Below are positions 15,066 to 17,874 of a DNA stretch of 17,874 nucleotides, one piece after another. The stretch spans positions 1 to 17,874 of the forward strand of contig JAPLTI010000288.1 in assembly GCA_026398285.1 (NCBI GenBank), in the 5' to 3' direction. The translations under genes and the position numbers were made by a program. The first letter of the stretch is position 1. Each line of letters begins with the position of its first letter. The notes beneath the pieces are model-generated. The model was not told the origin of the DNA. It saw only the letters and a program-made list of their open reading frames with translations, and did not search any database. Source of the DNA: Verrucomicrobiota bacterium (GTDB lineage Bacteria > Verrucomicrobiota > Verrucomicrobiia > Chthoniobacterales > Terrimicrobiaceae).

Positions 15066-15393
15066 AGGGAAAATAGATATTGATTTTTGATAGTTGATGC
15101 AATAGCAATCTACTGGTGTTGTTTTATTTTTGATTAATAATTATGCTGTTTGCATCCTATTATACCAGACAGCTGCCGCATGAGATGCCACAGGGTGGGA
15201 GATTTTTTTATTGATAGCCGAAAGGCAGCGAATCCGTAGCCATTTTCGGCATTTGGGCAACCTGACAATAAAAGTCGCTGCATGGTTGGATTTTTAGACA
15301 GAATTTGCGGAATTTACAGAATTTTAAATCCGAATTCAGAAAATTAACCACAACCTAAAAGGCGGGATAATTCTGAAATTCTGTTAATTCTGT
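15066..15393. other. Gene-free space between recC and the LRV gene
   Basis: 328 bases without a supportable gene. The part next to recC (15066-15165) is AT-rich and contains the recC promoter candidate. Around 15217-15250 a GCCGAAA / TTTCGGC pair with a 20-nt loop is a possible weak hairpin upstream of that promoter. The rest (15294-15393) is a block of inverted ACAGAATT units. Confidence 0.6.
15159..15167 (-). promoter_or_regulatory. Extended -10 promoter element of recCBD
   Basis: On the minus strand TGGTATAAT combines a consensus -10 hexamer with the TGn extension, which can replace a good -35 box; the hexamer 17 nt upstream (CATCTC) is indeed poor. Transcription would start near 15152, leaving a leader of about 87 nt before the recC ATG. 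Confidence 0.6.
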
Positions 15394-15397
15394 CTAA
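15294..15397. repeat. Inverted ACAGAATT repeat cluster at the end of the LRV gene
   Basis: TTAGACAGAATT (15294-15305) and AATTCTGTCTAA (15386-15397) are perfect 12-bp inverted repeats about 80 nt apart. Between them further ACAGAATT-like units point inward from both sides. The right arm includes the TAG stop of the LRV gene. It could form a long hairpin and act as a 3' end signal; alternatively it is only two oppositely oriented insertions of a common repeat, also seen at 1-25. Confidence 0.65.
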
Positions 15398-17370
15398 GCA
15401 GAGGGATATCGGCCGACGAGTTTTTCCCACTTTTCGGGTGGGCTGGCGAGGCAGCGGTCGGCATAGTGCGCCAAGAGGGAGTGCGGTGAGGTGGCGAGTT
15501 TTTGGAGAATTTGATGCGGGGTGGCTTGGAGACGCGGTTCGCCGGTGGACGGAAACGCTTCGGGAAATGCCTCCATGATCGCGCTGAGGGGGATGGTGTA
15601 GCTCTGCGCGAAGTTGCTGGCCCGAATGTTGCCATCCGTCGTATTTTTAATGATTTCACGGATGATCACGGGGGTTTCGCTGTGGTTGGTCAAGGGACGG
15701 AGGGCACTGGGCGGGAGATGCGGGACCATGGCGCTGAGGGGCTCGGCAATTTTGCGATAGAGGTCGGCGTATTCGGAAAAAAACCCCTGATTACGGAAGG
15801 ACGCAAGGCGATTCAGGACAGAAGAGAAGCGCAAGACGGGTTCGAATTGGGAATTTTCAAAAATCCGTAGAGCCTGGTCTGTGCTCATGCGTGGAGAGCG
15901 CAGGAGCGGGTGTTCGCTTGTGGTGGCGTGGTGGTTTAAGACGGTCTCGATGATCGCGATGGCGCGACTGTCGGAAATCAAACTTTGCTCGCGGGAAGCG
16001 GGGTTGATGAGCTCACTGACCGCTTTCTGGATTTCAAGGTTGGTGTGGCAGGCCAACTCGGCGAGGATTGCAGCGGAGGTGCGGGGGTTGCTGGCGTAGG
16101 CGAGCAGGACGCACGGTTCGAAATTGTGCTTGTGGCGTTTGTAGAGATCCGCAGTGAGGCGCTCCGGCTTGGCGGCGAGGCGGCCTTGGGAGACGCCATG
16201 CTCGCGGCCATTGGCCATGAATTCATCGAAAACATCCTGCGGAACATTAGTATGTGCAAAAATCTGGTTCTTGCATCCCGTGTAGGGAAGTTTGGCCAAA
16301 TAGGCTAAAACCTCGGGAAGAACTCGCGGATTGTTAAGCAAGGCTTGGTGGATAGCCGCATTTCTGACCGAGATGAGACGGCGCTGCGTATCGTCCGGAA
16401 TGTGCAGCGAGGATGCCAAACCGGCGCGGACTTCGGGCGCGGGATCGCCAAAAAACCGCTCCTGAAGCGCGGTCGATCGCGTGAATCGGGCCACAGCGGC
16501 GCGCACTTCCGGGAAATCGTTCATGGCCAAGTGCTCGTGATCGGCAGGCGTGCAGCGTGGCAGTGAGGCCAGATTGGCAAGAACGCGCGGAGCGCCGTGC
16601 TTGGAAAGCGCCGTGATGAGATCCGGCGGCAGGCACTCCCACCGCGAAAGGTGCTCATGCAAAATCTCCAGTTCCAAAGAATACAAATGGCGTGCCGTTT
16701 TTTCCAAAAATTCCACGCTATCCTCCTCAACGGCAATCCACTTCTTCGCTACAGCACAAGCAAACGCTTCCTGGATAACCAGCGGAGCGTCGGCCAGTAG
16801 CAATTCCAAGGACTCAAAAGGAAAAAGCGCGGGACCACATTTCTCAAACCGCTCCTGCAAAGCCCTCTGAAGCAACGCCAGCCTCACTTCCACATTCGGA
16901 TCCCTCACAAACCAATGCAATGGAATCCGTGGCTCGAAATCGTTGCTTTGTAGAAAATAAATGCGCCACTCGACCGGAATTAACGCCTCCGGTATACTCA
17001 TGCCAGATCGCATCAAAAACCCTTGATAAATAGAAACAAGAACCCGCTTCGGGATCACTGAGGACACGGACTTTGACGAGGTGAACTCCCAGAGCGTGAC
17101 AACGGGATTTTCCGCAGCCGCCTCCGGCAATTTCATCCAAAGCCGAAACAACTCCCGCTTCGGAGTATTGGGATTTCGAGCCACGGCGTTCAGGACAGCC
17201 TCATCCGAAGAACGCGCCGCCCTCGCCAACCAATCCGGCGGCGTCAGGCAATCCCCCGCCATCTCAAGATCCGAAGAAGCGCCCACCGAAAGGAGGGGCG
17301 CACCAAGAGACGCGGAGTCGGTTGAGGATGGATCTACGGATTCAATGATTGAAGCAGAGTCTTGTGGCAT
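15394..17370 (-). CDS. LRV/HEAT-like repeat protein (658 aa)
   Basis: A 658-residue protein built of short helical repeats resembling the leucine-rich repeat variant (LRV) family. Examples of the pattern, D-P-x-P-E-V-R-x-x-x-A, are SSDEAVLNAVARNPNTP, DPNVEVRLALLQRA, DFPEVRAAVARFTRS, DPAPEVRAGLASS, RNAAIHQALLNNPRVLPEVL and TNLEIQKAVSEL. No enzyme motif, signal peptide or membrane segment is evident, so a scaffold or binding role is likely but unproven. The frame is open to 17604, but the upstream part is repeat-derived and arginine/glycine-rich, so ATG 17370 is preferred; it lacks a good Shine-Dalgarno. It lies just upstream of recCBD on the same strand, but the 328-bp gap with its own promoter argues for separate transcription. 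Confidence 0.8.
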   Translation of the reverse strand: MPQDSASIIESVDPSSTDSASLGAPLLSVGASSDLEMAGDCLTPPDWLARAARSSDEAVLNAVARNPNTPKRELFRLWMKLPEAAAENPVVTLWEFTSSKSVSSVIPKRVLVSIYQGFLMRSGMSIPEALIPVEWRIYFLQSNDFEPRIPLHWFVRDPNVEVRLALLQRALQERFEKCGPALFPFESLELLLADAPLVIQEAFACAVAKKWIAVEEDSVEFLEKTARHLYSLELEILHEHLSRWECLPPDLITALSKHGAPRVLANLASLPRCTPADHEHLAMNDFPEVRAAVARFTRSTALQERFFGDPAPEVRAGLASSLHIPDDTQRRLISVRNAAIHQALLNNPRVLPEVLAYLAKLPYTGCKNQIFAHTNVPQDVFDEFMANGREHGVSQGRLAAKPERLTADLYKRHKHNFEPCVLLAYASNPRTSAAILAELACHTNLEIQKAVSELINPASREQSLISDSRAIAIIETVLNHHATTSEHPLLRSPRMSTDQALRIFENSQFEPVLRFSSVLNRLASFRNQGFFSEYADLYRKIAEPLSAMVPHLPPSALRPLTNHSETPVIIREIIKNTTDGNIRASNFAQSYTIPLSAIMEAFPEAFPSTGEPRLQATPHQILQKLATSPHSLLAHYADRCLASPPEKWEKLVGRYPSA

Positions 17371-17513
17371 AATTGGCAAACAACCTACACCAACTCGGGG
17401 CGCATATCCTGCAACAGGGTCATCTTTTTCGCCGATTCGGAGTGCAGAGGTTTTCCTTCCCCTGGAACGCTGAGGTCCTCCTCGGCTCTCGACTCTACCC
17501 AAACGCTGCACAT

Positions 17514-17552
17514 TTAAACCGCGAATTTTAGCAAATAAACACGAATAAAACC
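17514..17552. repeat. CGCGAATTTTAGC / ACACGAATAAAA intergenic repeat
   Basis: Reads AAACCGCGAATTTTAGC followed by AAATAAACACGAATAAAAC. It belongs to the same style of degenerate intergenic repeats as 6764-6797 (CCACGAATAAAGG). Noncoding as far as can be seen. Confidence 0.5.
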
Positions 17553-17620
17553 GACGATGAAATTCTCCGGCGAAGCCGCTCCCCATCCGTGAAAACTCGT
17601 GCAATTCGCTTTTGAAGCAC
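17528..17620 (-). CDS. Very short GTG-start ORF (30 aa), possibly a gene remnant
   Basis: A GTG codon at 17618-17620 is preceded by GGAGGT with an 8-nt gap, one of the best Shine-Dalgarno matches in the window. The ORF (MLQKRIARVFTDGERLRRRIS, then hydrophobic residues) runs straight into the repeat at 17514-17552, where it stops. It may be the start of a lost gene cut off by the repeat, a small basic peptide, or chance. I recognise no family. Confidence 0.25.
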   Translation of the reverse strand: MLQKRIARVFTDGERLRRRISSSVLFVFIC

Positions 17621-17727
17621 CTTAAATTACCTCCACAATAAACTTGCCGTCAATGATTTTTAGCAAAATGAAAGAAAATGTTGCCTGACCCCTAGTTTAC
17701 TATATTACACTGATAGATACGCTTGTT

Positions 17728-17874
17728 TCAAGGCGTGGAGTTCGCAGCAGGAGAATTCCATTTCAGCGAAATCTTCCTGTGTTCTCTTGCGCAGTCCAAC
17801 AAATACAGGTTGATCAAATTTTGGTAGGGAATGTGCGTTTCTAGCGAAAGTGCTTTGAAATACGCGATCACATC
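17728..17874 (-). CDS. Ribbon-helix-helix (CopG/BrnA-like) antitoxin, C-terminal part
   Basis: Partial gene; the 5' end lies beyond the right edge. The 48 visible residues begin DVIAYFKALSLETHIPYQNL and continue INLYLLDCAREHRKISLKW, then a short tail NSPAANSTP. The pattern D-V-I-x-Y-F-K, a loop with I-P-Y-Q-x-L-I-N, and a final KxSLKW-type ending is that of CopG-like antitoxins which are usually paired with a BrnT-type or similar RNase toxin encoded just upstream. It would neutralise the toxin and repress the operon through its ribbon-helix-helix DNA-binding fold. The toxin is not visible here; it would lie past the edge. The subfamily cannot be fixed from the fragment. Confidence 0.72.
   Translation of the reverse strand, partial: DVIAYFKALSLETHIPYQNLINLYLLDCAREHRKISLKWNSPAANSTP

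Larger units (their letters stand above)
17371..17727. other. Gene-poor space between the LRV gene and the antitoxin gene
   Basis: 357 bases. It holds a repeat (17514-17552), a very short ORF with a strong Shine-Dalgarno (17528-17620), and near 17679-17698 the motif AATGTTGCCTGACCCC followed by AT-rich sequence that forms the 3' flank of the antitoxin gene. No larger gene is supported. Confidence 0.5.

Noticed and set aside
1..17874. tRNA, rRNA or riboswitch
   Set aside because: No tRNA-like cloverleaf with a CCA end, rRNA segment or known riboswitch core could be recognised by eye on either strand.

Overview
This is a bacterial chromosome fragment in which every convincing gene lies on the minus strand, so transcription runs from high to low coordinates. 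Gene spaces are filled with mosaic short repeats (fragments such as GATTTTGGATTTTGG, TAACTGGTGGCGGG, ACCACGGATG and ACAGAATT, plus GC-rich palindromes). Several starts have no clear Shine-Dalgarno sequence. From general familiarity this intergenic style suggests Verrucomicrobiota or a related PVC lineage. No rRNA, tRNA or housekeeping marker in the window confirms that, so the assignment is tentative.

Region 1-4993 (minus) is a cluster of accessory genes of the sort commonly embedded in type I restriction-modification loci. In transcription order it holds a 50-residue ORF, an AlbA_2/Schlafen-like transcriptional-regulator-type ATP-binding protein, a truncated DinD (Bro-N) gene fused to a foreign C-terminal tail, a DUF1016/YhcG PDDEXK nuclease, a RhuM-family protein and a 111-residue hypothetical. 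Four of the five gene junctions are ATGA stop/start overlaps or are preceded by a copied relic of such a junction. No hsdM, hsdS or hsdR core gene is visible, so the cluster looks eroded or rearranged. Repeat copies start at the stop codons of two of its genes.

Region 5112-6636 (minus) holds two apparently separate genes: an Api92-like (YubB ferredoxin-like) protein and an unrecognised 260-residue protein. Each has a candidate sigma70-type promoter.

Region 7008-15065 (minus) is a recC-recB-recD operon for the RecBCD helicase-nuclease. recB and recD look intact, with helicase and nuclease motifs. recC is broken: between its LVGM and HPLQPF segments about 100 expected residues are absent, and the two flanks are in different frames. 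A TGGTATAAT extended -10 element precedes recC.

Region 15394-17370 (minus) encodes a 658-residue LRV/HEAT-like solenoid protein upstream of recCBD. At the right edge (17728-17874) is the C-terminal part of a ribbon-helix-helix (CopG/BrnA-like) antitoxin whose start lies outside the window.

The most interesting signals are the recC deletion, a pair of covarying perfect 12-bp-arm palindromes inside the DUF1016 nuclease gene (with a related palindrome in rhuM), a duplicated coding tail that differs only at synonymous positions, and repeat units that begin exactly at gene stop codons.
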